Position numbers and translations under genes: made by a program
DNA from: Glycomyces fuscus
GTDB lineage: Bacteria > Actinomycetota > Actinomycetes > Streptosporangiales > Streptosporangiaceae
Direction of reading: 5' to 3'
Length of the DNA: 64,000 nt
NCBI GenBank assembly: GCA_002529455.1
Contig: NYMS01000001.1
Coordinates: 88,018-152,017, forward strand
In this document: positions 18,031 through 26,629 of the stretch, piece after piece
Position numbering within the stretch: position 1 is the first letter of the stretch
How the letters are laid out: each line of letters begins with the position of its first letter
Notes under the pieces: generated by a model
Seen by the model: only the letters and a program-made list of their open reading frames with translations
What the model was told of the DNA's origin: nothing
Database searches by the model: none

Positions 18031-18687
18031 TCAGTGGCCGGTGTTGGGGCGGATGAGGCCGGAGTCGTAGGCGGCGATGACGGCCTGGGTGCGGTCGCGG
18101 ACGCCGAGTTTGGTGAGGATGTGGGAGACGTGGGTCTTGACGGTCTCGGTGCCCAGGAAGAGGTGGTCGGCGATCTCGGCGTTGGCGAGTCCCTTGGCCA
18201 TGAGGGTCAGGGTCTGGGATTCGCGTTCGGTGAGGGTGGCCACGGCGCGGGCGGCGGGTGTGGGTGCGCTGGGCTGGGTGGCGGCCAGGTGGCGTAGGGC
18301 GGTGGGAAAGAGCAGGGTCTCGCCGCGGTGGGCGATACGGATGGCGGCGAGGATGTCCTCGGGCGGGGTGCGTTTGAGGAGGAATCCGCTGGCGCCGGCG
18401 CGTAGGGCGCCCCAGACGTAGTCGTCGTTGTCGAAGGTGGTCAGGACGATGACGCGGGGCGGGTCGGTCAGGGTGGTGTGCAGGGTGCGGGTGGCCTGGA
18501 TGCCGTCCAGGTGGGGCATGCGTACGTCCATCAGGACCAGGTCGGGGCGGGTGCGGCGGACGAGGTCGGGGACGTCGGCGCCGTCGCCGGCCTGGCCGGT
18601 GACCCGCATGTCGTCCTCGGCGTTGATGAGGGCGGCCAGTCCGGCGCGGATGAGGGCTTCGTCGTCGACGAGGTTGATGCCGATCAC
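18031..18687 (-). CDS. Two-component response regulator, NarL/LuxR type
   Basis: Transcription factor of 218 residues: a receiver domain (acidic pocket in LVDDEALIR, phospho-Asp in LVLMDVRMP, conserved Thr in VLTTFDND, Lys in GFLLKRT) and a C-terminal LuxR helix-turn-helix (LTERESQTLTLMAKGLANAEIADHLF, then TVKTHVSHILTKLGVRDR). The GTG start at 18687 overlaps the stop of the upstream kinase gene in GTGA, so the pair is co-translated. Target genes are not evident; such pairs often control adjacent exporters, but none adjoins it. Confidence 0.96.
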   Translation of the reverse strand: MIGINLVDDEALIRAGLAALINAEDDMRVTGQAGDGADVPDLVRRTRPDLVLMDVRMPHLDGIQATRTLHTTLTDPPRVIVLTTFDNDDYVWGALRAGASGFLLKRTPPEDILAAIRIAHRGETLLFPTALRHLAATQPSAPTPAARAVATLTERESQTLTLMAKGLANAEIADHLFLGTETVKTHVSHILTKLGVRDRTQAVIAAYDSGLIRPNTGH

Positions 18688-19955
18688 GGTTGTTCTTTCC
18701 AGGTCAGGTGGCAGGTGAGTTGCCAGGTGCCGTGGTGGGGGCGGGCGGTGAGGGTGCCGCCGAGCAGGTGGGCGCGTTCTCGCATGCCGGTGATGCCGTG
18801 GTGGCCTCGTTGGCGTGGGGTGCGGTGGGTGCGGGTGGGTGGCAGGGGGTTGGTGATGGTCAGGGTCAGGTCGGTGGGGGTGATGTTCAGGGTGAGGGTG
18901 AGGGGTTGGCCGGGGGCGTGGCGTAGGGCGTTGGTGAGGGCTTCTTGGCTGATGCGGTAGGTCTCGCGGGAGAGCAGGGCGGGTACGCGGGCGGGGTCGC
19001 CGGTCAGGTGCAGGGTCAGGTCGGTGCCGGTGTGTTGGGTGGCCTGGGCCAGGTGGGGCAGGTGGGTCAGGTCGGGGGGTGTGGTGCGGGGGGTGGGGGT
19101 GTTCTCGCGCAGGATGCCCAGGGCGTGGTCGAGGTCGGCGGTGGCGGTGCGGGCCTGGTCGGCGATGTGGGTGAGGGCTTGGCGGGCGAAGTCGGGGTCG
19201 GTGTCGATGAGGCGGGCGGCGGTGGCGGCCTGGAGGGTGACCACGGACAGGGCGTGGCCCAGGGAGTCGTGGAGTTCGCGGGCCAGGCGGTTGCGTTCGG
19301 CGAGGGTGTGGGCGTGGGCCTGGGCGGCGGCCAGGCGTTCGGCGGGTGAGGGGCCCAGCAGGCGGGGTGCGGCCAGGGTGAGCAGGTGGCCTGCCAGGGC
19401 GGTGGTGTAGACCAGGGCGGCCAGCAGGGCCAGGCCGATGAGGGGGCCGAGTGCGCGCTGGGTGGTGGTGGGGGTGGTCTGTCCCATGAAGGTGAGGGGT
19501 CCCTGGGCGGCGGTGGAGGGGTCGCGGGTCAGGGGTGCGACGGCCAGGAGGGCGGCCTCGGTCAGGGCGGTCATGGTGAGCAGGCACACGAGCATGCCCG
19601 TGACCATGTGCAGGCACAGCCACAGGCTGGTGCGGGCGCTGGTGCGCCAGGTGGGGTTGGGGCGGGGGGTGTGGGTGAGGGGGCCGCGGAGCAGGGCGCG
19701 GGCCAGGTGGGTCTGGGCGTTGCGGGTGCCGGGCAGGTAGGCGGTGGCGGCGACGGCGGCCAGGGCCGCGGTGAGGGTGAGGGCGTGGACGGGTCGGGTG
19801 GGCAGGGTGGGGGCGTGTTCGGTGATGAGGGTGGCCAGGACGAGGGCGGCGATGGCGTAGGGCATCAGGAGTGCGCCGCCGATGACGAGGTAGGCCCAGC
19901 GCCGGTAGGTGTGGGCGCTGGTGAGCGGGCGCAGGAGCAGGGTGAGGTGGCGCAC
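18684..19955 (-). CDS. Two-component sensor histidine kinase, NarL-partner (HisKA_3) type
   Basis: Membrane histidine kinase of about 423 residues with several hydrophobic segments in the first 210 residues (YLVIGGALLMPYAIAAL and others) and no obvious large extracellular sensor. The phosphoacceptor box is RLARELHDSLGHALSVVTL and the ATPase domain has YRISQEALTNALRHA (N box) and GHHGITGMRERAHLLGG (G box). Start uncertain: GTG 19955 gives VRHLTLLLRPLT just before the first membrane helix and lacks a good Shine-Dalgarno; the open frame continues upstream to 20222 with non-coding-like composition. It phosphorylates the overlapping downstream regulator. Confidence 0.92.
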   Translation of the reverse strand: MRHLTLLLRPLTSAHTYRRWAYLVIGGALLMPYAIAALVLATLITEHAPTLPTRPVHALTLTAALAAVAATAYLPGTRNAQTHLARALLRGPLTHTPRPNPTWRTSARTSLWLCLHMVTGMLVCLLTMTALTEAALLAVAPLTRDPSTAAQGPLTFMGQTTPTTTQRALGPLIGLALLAALVYTTALAGHLLTLAAPRLLGPSPAERLAAAQAHAHTLAERNRLARELHDSLGHALSVVTLQAATAARLIDTDPDFARQALTHIADQARTATADLDHALGILRENTPTPRTTPPDLTHLPHLAQATQHTGTDLTLHLTGDPARVPALLSRETYRISQEALTNALRHAPGQPLTLTLNITPTDLTLTITNPLPPTRTHRTPRQRGHHGITGMRERAHLLGGTLTARPHHGTWQLTCHLTWKEQP

Positions 19956-20339
19956 GTGGGTGATCGTGGCACAGGTGGGAGCGGTGGCGCCTCCCCCGGT
20001 GGGGTGAGGTCTGGTGTGGGGGTTGGCGTCCCTCAGGGGTGCGGGGCTGGGTCGTGCGTCGGCCGCGGGAGGTCGGGGAAGGGAGTGTCGGCCCGGGGTG
20101 TGGGTGGGGGTGGGGCCCCTCCCCCGCCGAACCGTTCCTTCGCCGGGCCGTGGGCGGGGCGCGCGGCCCGGGGCCGTGCGGGTGCGGGTGCGCGGGTCTT
20201 TCGGGCGGGTGGTCTGGCTCATGCGCGCGGAGGTCGACCCCCCCTTGGGGTGTTACTTGTTTCACATGATGGGGTCATCGGCTGTTTTTGTGGGGGTCGG
20301 GTCCTGTCCAGGGAGTGAGATGCTCCTAAGGTTGGCCGG
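19956..20339. other. Divergent intergenic region, histidine kinase / amino-acid permease
   Basis: 384 bases with no plausible gene. The left 250 bases are GC-rich; the right end near the permease is AT-richer (CTTGTTTCACATGATGG at about 20248-20264 and a TTTTTG tract at 20284-20289), so promoters for the permease are expected there. I could not choose a hexamer pair. Confidence 0.45.
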
Positions 20340-21815
20340 GTGACAAGCAGTGTGACGCCGCCTGAGAGAGCGGCCAACCAAACGCAGACCCCCGGCGCCG
20401 GACTGGCCCACTCGCTCAGGCGCCGCCACATGGCGCTGATCGCGATCGGCGGTTCGGTGGGTGCCGGGCTCTTCATCGGTTCCGGGTCGGTCATCCAGAT
20501 GGCGGGTCCGGCGGCGGTCTTCTCCTACGTCCTGGCGGGCGCTTTGGTGTTCTTCACCCTGCGCGCCCTGGGTGAGATGGTGGTGGCGGTCCCGGCGGGG
20601 GGTTCCTTCTCCGACTACGCCCGCCTGGCCTTCGGTCCCCGTGCCGGTTTCACCATCGGCTGGGTGTACTGGTGGATGTACGCGGTGCTGGTGGCCGCGG
20701 AGTCGGTGGCCGGTGCGGCGATCCTGGGCCAGTGGGTGCCGGGGGTGCCCGGGTGGGCGCTGGCGCTGCTGGTGTTGTTGTCGATGACGGTGGCCAACCT
20801 GGTCTCGGTGCGTGTCTTCGCCGAGACGGAGTCGTTCTTCTCCTTGGTCAAGGTGGCCACGATCGTGGCTTTCCTGTTGATCGGCGGCCTGTGGGCGCTG
20901 GGTCTGTGGAGCGGTGCGGGCGGCTCCAGTGTGGCCAACCTGTGGGAGCACGGCGGTGTGGCGCCCAACGGGTGGGTCGCGGTGCTGGCCGCCACGGTGG
21001 TGGTGCTGTTCGCCTTCGGCGGGGTGGAGATCATCACCGTGGCCGCGGGTGAGAGTTCCGAGCCCGAGCGCGGTGTGGCCTCGGCGGTGACCAACGTGCT
21101 CTGGCGGATCGGGTTGTTCTACGTGGCCTCGATCGTGGTCGTGGTGATGGTGCTGCCGTGGAACAGCGTGGATCCGCGAAGGAGCCCGTTCGTGGCGGTG
21201 ATGGAGCACGTGGGTGTGCCCGGGGCCGCGCTGATCATGGAGATCGTGGTCTTCGTCGCGGTGCTGAGCGTGCTGAACGCGGCGATGTACACCTCCTCGC
21301 GGATGCTGTTCACGCTGACCCGGCAGGGGGACGCCCCGCGGGTGCTGCGCGGTACCAACCGGCGGGGTGTGCCGGTGCGGGCGATCCTGCTGGGCACCGT
21401 GGTGGGCTACGCCGCGGCGGTGGCCGACTACCTGTGGCCCGACCGGGTGTTCCCGTTCCTGGTGGCCTCCATCGGCGCGATCCTGCTGGTGCTGTTCTTG
21501 ACCATCTGCGCCTCGCAGCTGGTGGTGGGGGCGCGGGTGCGTCGGCGCGAGCCGGAGCGGCTGACGCTGCGGATGTGGGTGTTTCCGTACCTGACGTGGG
21601 TGGTGCTGGGCGGTCTGGTGACGATCTTCGTGGCGATGGTGGTCATCCCCGACCAGCGTCAGGCGCTGTTGGCCTCGGTGGGGTCGGTGGTGGTGGCTCT
21701 GGTGGCCTATGAGTTCCGCCGCCGGTGGGGGCGCACGCCGCCCAGCGACCGGGTGCTGGCGGTGCCGGGCCGGCCCGGCGCGGACGCGCTGCGCCGTCGT
21801 CCGGAGGCCGACTAG
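20340..21815 (+). CDS. Amino-acid permease, APC superfamily (AAT family)
   Basis: Cytoplasmic-membrane proton/amino-acid symporter, 491 residues with about 12 hydrophobic segments. The first helix carries the consensus MALIAIGGSVGAGLFIGSG that forms the unwound substrate-binding segment; GEMVVAVPAGGSFSDYA, FAFGGVEIITVAAGES and SSRMLFTLTRQGDAP are further AAT-family marks (relatives carry GABA, proline or aromatic amino acids). Substrate not assignable. Start GTG 20340 lies close to AT-rich promoter-like DNA and has no clear Shine-Dalgarno, so it could be leaderless. A long hairpin follows the gene. Confidence 0.94.
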   Translation: MTSSVTPPERAANQTQTPGAGLAHSLRRRHMALIAIGGSVGAGLFIGSGSVIQMAGPAAVFSYVLAGALVFFTLRALGEMVVAVPAGGSFSDYARLAFGPRAGFTIGWVYWWMYAVLVAAESVAGAAILGQWVPGVPGWALALLVLLSMTVANLVSVRVFAETESFFSLVKVATIVAFLLIGGLWALGLWSGAGGSSVANLWEHGGVAPNGWVAVLAATVVVLFAFGGVEIITVAAGESSEPERGVASAVTNVLWRIGLFYVASIVVVVMVLPWNSVDPRRSPFVAVMEHVGVPGAALIMEIVVFVAVLSVLNAAMYTSSRMLFTLTRQGDAPRVLRGTNRRGVPVRAILLGTVVGYAAAVADYLWPDRVFPFLVASIGAILLVLFLTICASQLVVGARVRRREPERLTLRMWVFPYLTWVVLGGLVTIFVAMVVIPDQRQALLASVGSVVVALVAYEFRRRWGRTPPSDRVLAVPGRPGADALRRRPEAD

Positions 21816-21851
21816 GGCGTGTGTGGTGGGTGCCGTCCCTGGCGTGGCGGG

Positions 21852-21890
21852 GCGGGCATCCGCCGCGCCCGCCCCGGGGCGGATGCCCGC
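21852..21890 (+). terminator. Terminator after the amino-acid permease
   Basis: GCGGGCATCCGCC (21852-21864) and its exact complement GGCGGATGCCCGC (21878-21890) form a 13-base stem with a 13-base GC-rich loop, 36 bases after the permease stop. Confidence 0.8.
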
Positions 21891-21962
21891 TGTGGTGGGA
21901 TGTGATGCCGTTTCTGGTTTTTGTCGCTAGGGTGCTGCGCAACCTCTGAGAGGAGCACCCCC

Positions 21963-22478
21963 GTGCGACACTTCGTCGGCTTCCTGTTCGGTCTGGTCCT
22001 GGGTCCGTTGCTGGTTTTGGCGTCGGGGTGGGCGTTCACCCATCTGCGCGGTCTGCACACGGCCGGTCTGGGCCTCCTGCAGGGTTCGGGTCCCCTGGCG
22101 GTGGCGGGGCTGGTGTGCGTGGGGTTGCTGGTGGCCGTGGTGGCGGTTGCGCCGCGGCTGACGCCGATGCTGCCCCTGGGGGCGGGGCTGGTGGTCTCCT
22201 CCCTGAGCGGTCTGTCGCTGTGGCGGGTCCACCTGCTGGAGCGGTTGCCGCAGCTGCCCGGGACCGAGGGCGCTCTGGTGCTGCTGCCGCTGGGGGTGTT
22301 CGTGCCGCTGGTGGTGGTGCTGGTGGCTCCGCTGTTCGTGGGTCGGCGCTGGCGCCGCGAGGAGGAGGGGCCCACTGAGGAGGAGTACTTCGCGGGCCTG
22401 TACGAGGACGGGGAGGACCCCCGGCGCGGTCGTGCCGTGACCGGGTCGGTCCCCCACACGCCCCGGCACCGGGCCTGA
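21963..22478 (+). CDS. Four-helix membrane protein of unknown function
   Basis: 171 residues with four clear membrane segments (FVGFLFGLVLGPLLVLASG; LAVAGLVCVGLLVAVVAVA; LTPMLPLGAGLVVSSLSGL; VLLPLGVFVPLVVVLVAPL) and a charged cytoplasmic C-terminal tail (RRWRREEEGPTEEEYFAGLY). No family recognised. GTG 21963 follows a good Shine-Dalgarno GAGAGGAG 6 bases upstream. The gene converges on the next one, a large soluble protein of unknown function, with no obvious shared control. Confidence 0.8.
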   Translation: MRHFVGFLFGLVLGPLLVLASGWAFTHLRGLHTAGLGLLQGSGPLAVAGLVCVGLLVAVVAVAPRLTPMLPLGAGLVVSSLSGLSLWRVHLLERLPQLPGTEGALVLLPLGVFVPLVVVLVAPLFVGRRWRREEEGPTEEEYFAGLYEDGEDPRRGRAVTGSVPHTPRHRA

Positions 22479-22571
22479 GGGGGCCGCCCGGGGCCGGGGC
22501 CCGGGGTGAAGGGTGGGGCGCGGGCGCGCCCGGGCCTGCTGTCCCGGGCCTGCTGTGAGGCGGCGGGGCCC

Positions 22572-23996
22572 TCAGCGCCAGGTGGGTCCCCAGGCCGAGC
22601 TGTTGGAGACCCCGGGCGGCAGGGGCGGTAGGAGGCCGTTGCCGCCGGTGGGTGCGGGGTCGGGGCGGAGGGCTCGGGGCGGTTGGGGCCGCTGCGCGGG
22701 GGCGGGGGTCTCGGGTCGGGCCGGGGCGCTCGGGGGCGTGGGTGCGGCGGGTTCGGGGCGCACGGGTGCGCTGGGGGGTTCGGGCCGGGGATCGGCGGGC
22801 GCGGAGGGCTCGGAGGTGGCGGGTTCGGGTGTGGGGGGTTCCTCGGGCAGGAAGCCGCGGACCCGGACGGGTTCGGGGGTGTCGTCGGCGCCGAGCACGA
22901 CCGGTTCGGGCAGGGGCGGGTGCTGGTCCTCGTCGGCGCTGGGGATGGCCGGTTCGGTCGGGGCGACGCGCTTCCACCACAGCGCGGTCTCCTCGGGGGA
23001 GAGTTCGGCCTCCACCTCCAGCCAGCCGCGTACCTGGGGGTGGCGCCTGGCGGCGTTCCAGGAGCGGGGGTAGGGCTGTTCGTCCAGGACCAGCAGGTGT
23101 TCGCCGTGCAGGGTGGGGATCTCGGCGGGTACGCCCTCGTTCCACACCCAGGTGCCGTCGTGGGCGACCAGGTTCCACCAGCCGCGTACGGTCTGGGCCG
23201 CGGGGTCGGGGGCGCTGTCGCGGAAGGCGGCGACCCAGCGCGGGTCGGGGGGGTCTCCGGGCAGGCCCTGGCGGTGGGGGCCGATGAGGGCGTCGGCGAG
23301 CAGGGTGTGCAGTTGGGCGTTGTCGCCGATGCCGTCGAAGAGGACGCGGAAGGCGCGTTGGGAGGCGCGGTCCATGACCAGGGCGCTGGTGGCCTCGGCC
23401 ATGCGCAGCAGGGCGCGGACCTGGTCGAATTCGGTGAGCAGGTCGCTGAGCTGGTTGGCGATGGCCATGAGTTCGGCGTGCAGGGCGGGGTCGCGGCGGA
23501 TGTGGGCGCGTACCTCGGCTTCGCTGAGCATGGTCTTGGCGGCCAGGCCGTGGCGGCGGATGGTCCACCAGCACATGGTGGCGCTGGGGGCGTCGGGGCC
23601 CAGGTCGGCGGCCACGCGTGCCTCGGCGTCGGCGGTGACGGTGTCGGGGTCGGGTGGGGTGCCGCCGCCGGTGCGTTCCCAGGCGCGGGCGAAGACGATG
23701 GCGCCCTTGCCCATGGTGCGCAGGCGGCGCAGGACCTCCACGCCGGTGGGTCCGGGGTCGGTGCCCATCTCGACCAGGGCTCCGGCGACCACGGACAGGT
23801 CGGCGATGATGCCGGGGGCGGCCTGGTCTCCTGAGAGGAGGGGGGCCAGGGCCTCCAGGGCGAGTTCGCGTTCGGAGGCGGGGATCTGGGAGGCCAGGAC
23901 GTAGACCTTGTGGACGGCCGGGGGGAAGTGTTGGGGGTCGGTGGCGACGGAGGCGTCGATCAGTTCTTGGAACGCCGCGCGAAACTCGTCGACCAT
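22572..23996 (-). CDS. Unknown protein with Pro-rich C-terminal tail
   Basis: 474-residue protein, no signal peptide or membrane helix. Residues 1-340 are a mixed alpha-helical region beginning MVDEFRAAFQELIDASV, with WWTIRRHGLAAKTMLS and two Trp-rich patches (GWWNLVAHDGTWVWNEG; EETALWWKRV). From about residue 350 it becomes a Pro/Ala/Glu low-complexity tail ending in NSSAWGPTWR. I recognise no domain. ATG 23996 is supported by AAAGGGGA 7 bases upstream; the open frame extends to 24095 but without a ribosome site. The AT-rich stretch 24020-24085 probably carries its promoter. Confidence 0.75.
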   Translation of the reverse strand: MVDEFRAAFQELIDASVATDPQHFPPAVHKVYVLASQIPASERELALEALAPLLSGDQAAPGIIADLSVVAGALVEMGTDPGPTGVEVLRRLRTMGKGAIVFARAWERTGGGTPPDPDTVTADAEARVAADLGPDAPSATMCWWTIRRHGLAAKTMLSEAEVRAHIRRDPALHAELMAIANQLSDLLTEFDQVRALLRMAEATSALVMDRASQRAFRVLFDGIGDNAQLHTLLADALIGPHRQGLPGDPPDPRWVAAFRDSAPDPAAQTVRGWWNLVAHDGTWVWNEGVPAEIPTLHGEHLLVLDEQPYPRSWNAARRHPQVRGWLEVEAELSPEETALWWKRVAPTEPAIPSADEDQHPPLPEPVVLGADDTPEPVRVRGFLPEEPPTPEPATSEPSAPADPRPEPPSAPVRPEPAAPTPPSAPARPETPAPAQRPQPPRALRPDPAPTGGNGLLPPLPPGVSNSSAWGPTWR

Positions 23997-24116
23997 GGGC
24001 CCGTCCCCTTTCTCACGGAACCAACCTAATGTCTCATCAGGGAAGGATCGCACTTTAACTGGTGATCTGGTGGGTTTGTTGGCAAGCTGAGACACCCGGA
24101 GGCGGCAGGCGCGGGG

Positions 24117-25358
24117 TCACAGGCCCAGACGGGTGACGGCGTTGTCCTCCAGCGGGTTGGCGGTGCGGATGTAGTCGTGGACCGTGCGCGGATTGGTCCA
24201 GCGGCCCTGGCGCATGATCTCGCGGTCGCTGGCCCCGCCCAGCGCGGCCTGGGTGGCGAACCCCGCCCGCAGGGAGTGCCCGCCGAAGTCGTCGGGGTCC
24301 AGCCCGGCGCGGTGGGCGTAGCGCTTGACCAGCTCCCCCACGGCCCGGCCCGACATCGCGCGCGTCCCGACGTGGCCGTGGCGGTCCACGGCGGGCAGCA
24401 GGGGGCGCTCGGAGCCGTCGGCCAGGTCCGTGCCCCGCCAGCCCTGGCACACGTGGGCCTGGGCGGCCTGGGGGCGCGGGTGCTCCAGCAGGGCGCGCAC
24501 CGCCTCGTCGCCGCCCTGGCGGTGGGCCCCGAGCAGGTCGGCCCAGTCGGCGTAGGCGCACACCGGGCAGGTGTGGCGGTGCCGTCCCCGGGGCAGGGCG
24601 ACCCTCTGGTCGTGGCGGCCCTCCTGGTCGGTCTTGGTCGCGCCCAGGCTCACCACCAGGGCGGGGGTGCCCGTGGCGGGGTCGGTGTGCAGTGTCAGGT
24701 CGTCGAAGGTCAGCGCGGCCAGCTCGCTGCGGCGCAGGGCCCCGCCGAATCCGGCCAGCAGCAGCAGGGTGTCGCGCCTGCGGGCCACCCCGTGGGGGTG
24801 GCCGGGCTGGGGGCGTACCGCCAGCAGCGCCTCCAGGACGGGCAGGATCACCGGGTCCTTGCGGCGCGGGCGGGCCCGGCGGGTGCGGCGGATGCCGCGC
24901 AGGGTCATGCGCACGACCTCGGCGCGGGTGGGCGAGTCCAGGCCGTGGGCGCCGTGGACGGCGGCCACGGCGGCGGCGCGCCGCTCGATGCTGGAGGGGG
25001 CCAGGGCCCAGCCGGCGTCGTCGGGGGTGCGTTCCTGGGCGCAGGCGGCCAGGTACACGGCCACGTCCACCGGGTCGGCGGGCAGGGACTGGCGGCCTTG
25101 GGCCAGGCACCAGGCGGTGAAGGAGGTCCAGTCGGCGCGGTAGGCGCGCAGGGTGTTGGGCGACTGGGCGTTGGCCAGGTAGCGGCCCAGGGTCTGGGCC
25201 TGTTCGGTGTCGAAGCGTTCGCGGACCCGGGCCAGGGCGCGGGTGTCGATCAGGACGCTGGGGGTGGCCTGTTCCAGGCGGGCGCGCACGGCGCCGGGCA
25301 GGGCGATCTCGTGGGGGGCCGCGGGGTCGGGGGTGGGCTGGGGTGTGTTCACGGTCAT
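24117..25358 (-). CDS. Tyrosine recombinase/integrase
   Basis: Site-specific recombinase of 413 residues, longer than XerC/D. N-terminal core-binding domain about 50-165; catalytic Arg209 (GGALRRSELAAL), Lys242 (GATKTD), His361-x-x-Arg364 (HSLRAGFAT), Trp387 in the place of the second His (GRWTN) and nucleophile Tyr396 (VHDYIRTAN). Two Cys pairs in HTCPVCAY and around AHVCQGW are unusual inserts. It resembles integrases of plasmids and integrative elements, but no tRNA, excisionase, relaxase or replication gene adjoins it, so it may be a domesticated or relic integrase. Confidence 0.9.
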   Translation of the reverse strand: MTVNTPQPTPDPAAPHEIALPGAVRARLEQATPSVLIDTRALARVRERFDTEQAQTLGRYLANAQSPNTLRAYRADWTSFTAWCLAQGRQSLPADPVDVAVYLAACAQERTPDDAGWALAPSSIERRAAAVAAVHGAHGLDSPTRAEVVRMTLRGIRRTRRARPRRKDPVILPVLEALLAVRPQPGHPHGVARRRDTLLLLAGFGGALRRSELAALTFDDLTLHTDPATGTPALVVSLGATKTDQEGRHDQRVALPRGRHRHTCPVCAYADWADLLGAHRQGGDEAVRALLEHPRPQAAQAHVCQGWRGTDLADGSERPLLPAVDRHGHVGTRAMSGRAVGELVKRYAHRAGLDPDDFGGHSLRAGFATQAALGGASDREIMRQGRWTNPRTVHDYIRTANPLEDNAVTRLGL

Positions 25359-25436
25359 CCATGATGGCCCAGGGCCCGGCGCGGGCGTGGGAGGCGGCGC
25401 GGGGCCCGGGGCGGTGGGAGCGGTCGGGGCGGGGTG

Positions 25437-25943
25437 TCAGCCGAACAGGTGGGTGCGCAGCGCGTCCCACAGTTCGGCCGGGGGCATGACCCACAGCAGG
25501 GGCAGGGCCGAGGCGGCCAGTGCCGCGGTGAACCCGATCGCGGCGATCTTGCGCCGCAGGACCAGGGCGGCCACGGCCGAGGCCGCCGGGACGAGCAGGG
25601 CCAGGACCAGGACCCAGACCAGGGCGTCGCCGACGGAGTCCAGGCCCTCCTGGGGTGGCGGGGCGTCGGGGGCGGCGTGGAGCACCGCCTCCTGCAGGTC
25701 CATGAACACGAACAGCAGGTTGGCCAGGGCCAGCGGGGTGCCCAGCAGCCACACCAGGGTCAGGGCCACCCACAGCGCGGTGATCCTGCGGTCGGGCGGA
25801 TCGGAGAGGACCACCGGGGTGCGGTCGGTCCTTGGCTTGGGTGTGCGCCGGCCGGTGTCTGGTGCGCTCTGCTCCCGGGGCGGGGCGGGCATGGCGGTGT
25901 CGGGGCGCTGGGCCTTGCGGCGCTTGCGTTTCTTGGGTGACAC
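25437..25943 (-). CDS. Small membrane protein of unknown function
   Basis: 168 residues: a basic N-terminus (MSPKKRKRRKAQR), a Pro-rich stretch to about residue 55, then three hydrophobic segments (LWVALTLVWLLGTPLALANL; ALVWVLVLALLVPAASAVA; IGFTAALAASALPLLWVM). No catalytic motif. GTG start at 25943 without a clear Shine-Dalgarno. The tail resembles many actinobacterial DUF-type membrane proteins of 150-200 residues. It lies downstream of a second small membrane gene on the same strand. Confidence 0.7.
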   Translation of the reverse strand: MSPKKRKRRKAQRPDTAMPAPPREQSAPDTGRRTPKPRTDRTPVVLSDPPDRRITALWVALTLVWLLGTPLALANLLFVFMDLQEAVLHAAPDAPPPQEGLDSVGDALVWVLVLALLVPAASAVAALVLRRKIAAIGFTAALAASALPLLWVMPPAELWDALRTHLFG

Positions 25944-26005
25944 GGCGGTAGCCTACCGCCGCTTCGGGCCGGGTCCGGGCCCTGCTCCGGGCGGCGCGGG
26001 GCAGG

Positions 26006-26326
26006 TCACAGCGCCTGGGCCAGGTGGATGGCCGCGACGAAGACCACCGGCCAGGCCAGCAGGGCCAGCGACCACAGGGCGGCCCTGCGGTCCCCGGCCA
26101 CGGTGGCCACGGCGGCGGCCAGCAGGGGGATGCCCACGGCGGCGCCGAAGGCCAGGGTGAACCACTCGGCCGCGGAGCCGGCGTGGGCCTGGACGCTGAG
26201 TCCGCGCAGGTAGCCGGCCGGTCCGAGCACCAGGCACAACAGGGCCAACAGGGCGATGACGACGCGGATGCCGGTGGGGTGGCGGGTGTTGCGGCCGCCG
26301 CCGGGGGCGGAGGGACGGTCAGACAC
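26006..26326 (-). CDS. Very small three-helix membrane protein
   Basis: 106 residues: a short polar N-terminus (MSDRPSAPGGGRNTRH) and three membrane segments (VVIALLALLCLVLGPAGYL; FTLAFGAAVGIPLLAAAVAT; LWSLALLAWPVVFVAAIHL). Family not recognised. GTG 26326 was chosen because the upstream part of the open frame, to 26488, is low-complexity; no strong Shine-Dalgarno is visible. It precedes the other small membrane gene by 62 bases, so the two may share a transcript. Confidence 0.6.
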   Translation of the reverse strand: MSDRPSAPGGGRNTRHPTGIRVVIALLALLCLVLGPAGYLRGLSVQAHAGSAAEWFTLAFGAAVGIPLLAAAVATVAGDRRAALWSLALLAWPVVFVAAIHLAQAL

Positions 26327-26629
26327 GGGGGCCGTGGTGCCTTTCGAGAACGGGTGGCGGTCCAGGGCGGGCGGGGGCACGCCCGCACCGGGGCGCGGGT
26401 GGTGGTTCTTGCCGTCAGAACACGCGTGGCACCGCCCCTGGCGTGTGGCGCTCGGGGCGAGTGCGGCGCTGTGTAAAACGTACTCCACCCGGGGGGTGTG
26501 CGAAACCGCGGGGCGTGGGCCCCGGCGGCGGCTCCCCCGGTGGCGGGGCGGTCCTGACCTGGGGGCGGGCGGGGGCGCGTCGGCGGGGCCGGTGCCCGGG
26601 GGTGAGCGCGGTCGCAGCGCCGGGTCGGG
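26327..26629. other. Intergenic region between nuclease/helicase end and small membrane gene start
   Basis: 303 GC-rich bases between two minus-strand genes. It should contain the terminator of the helicase gene and the promoter of the small membrane genes; the TGTGTAAAACGTACTCC patch at about 26470-26486 is the only AT-rich spot. No gene seen. Confidence 0.4.

Noticed and set aside
22479..22571. GC-rich direct repeats (CCCGGGCCTGCTG twice) as a terminator
   Set aside because: They are direct, not inverted, and form no clear hairpin.
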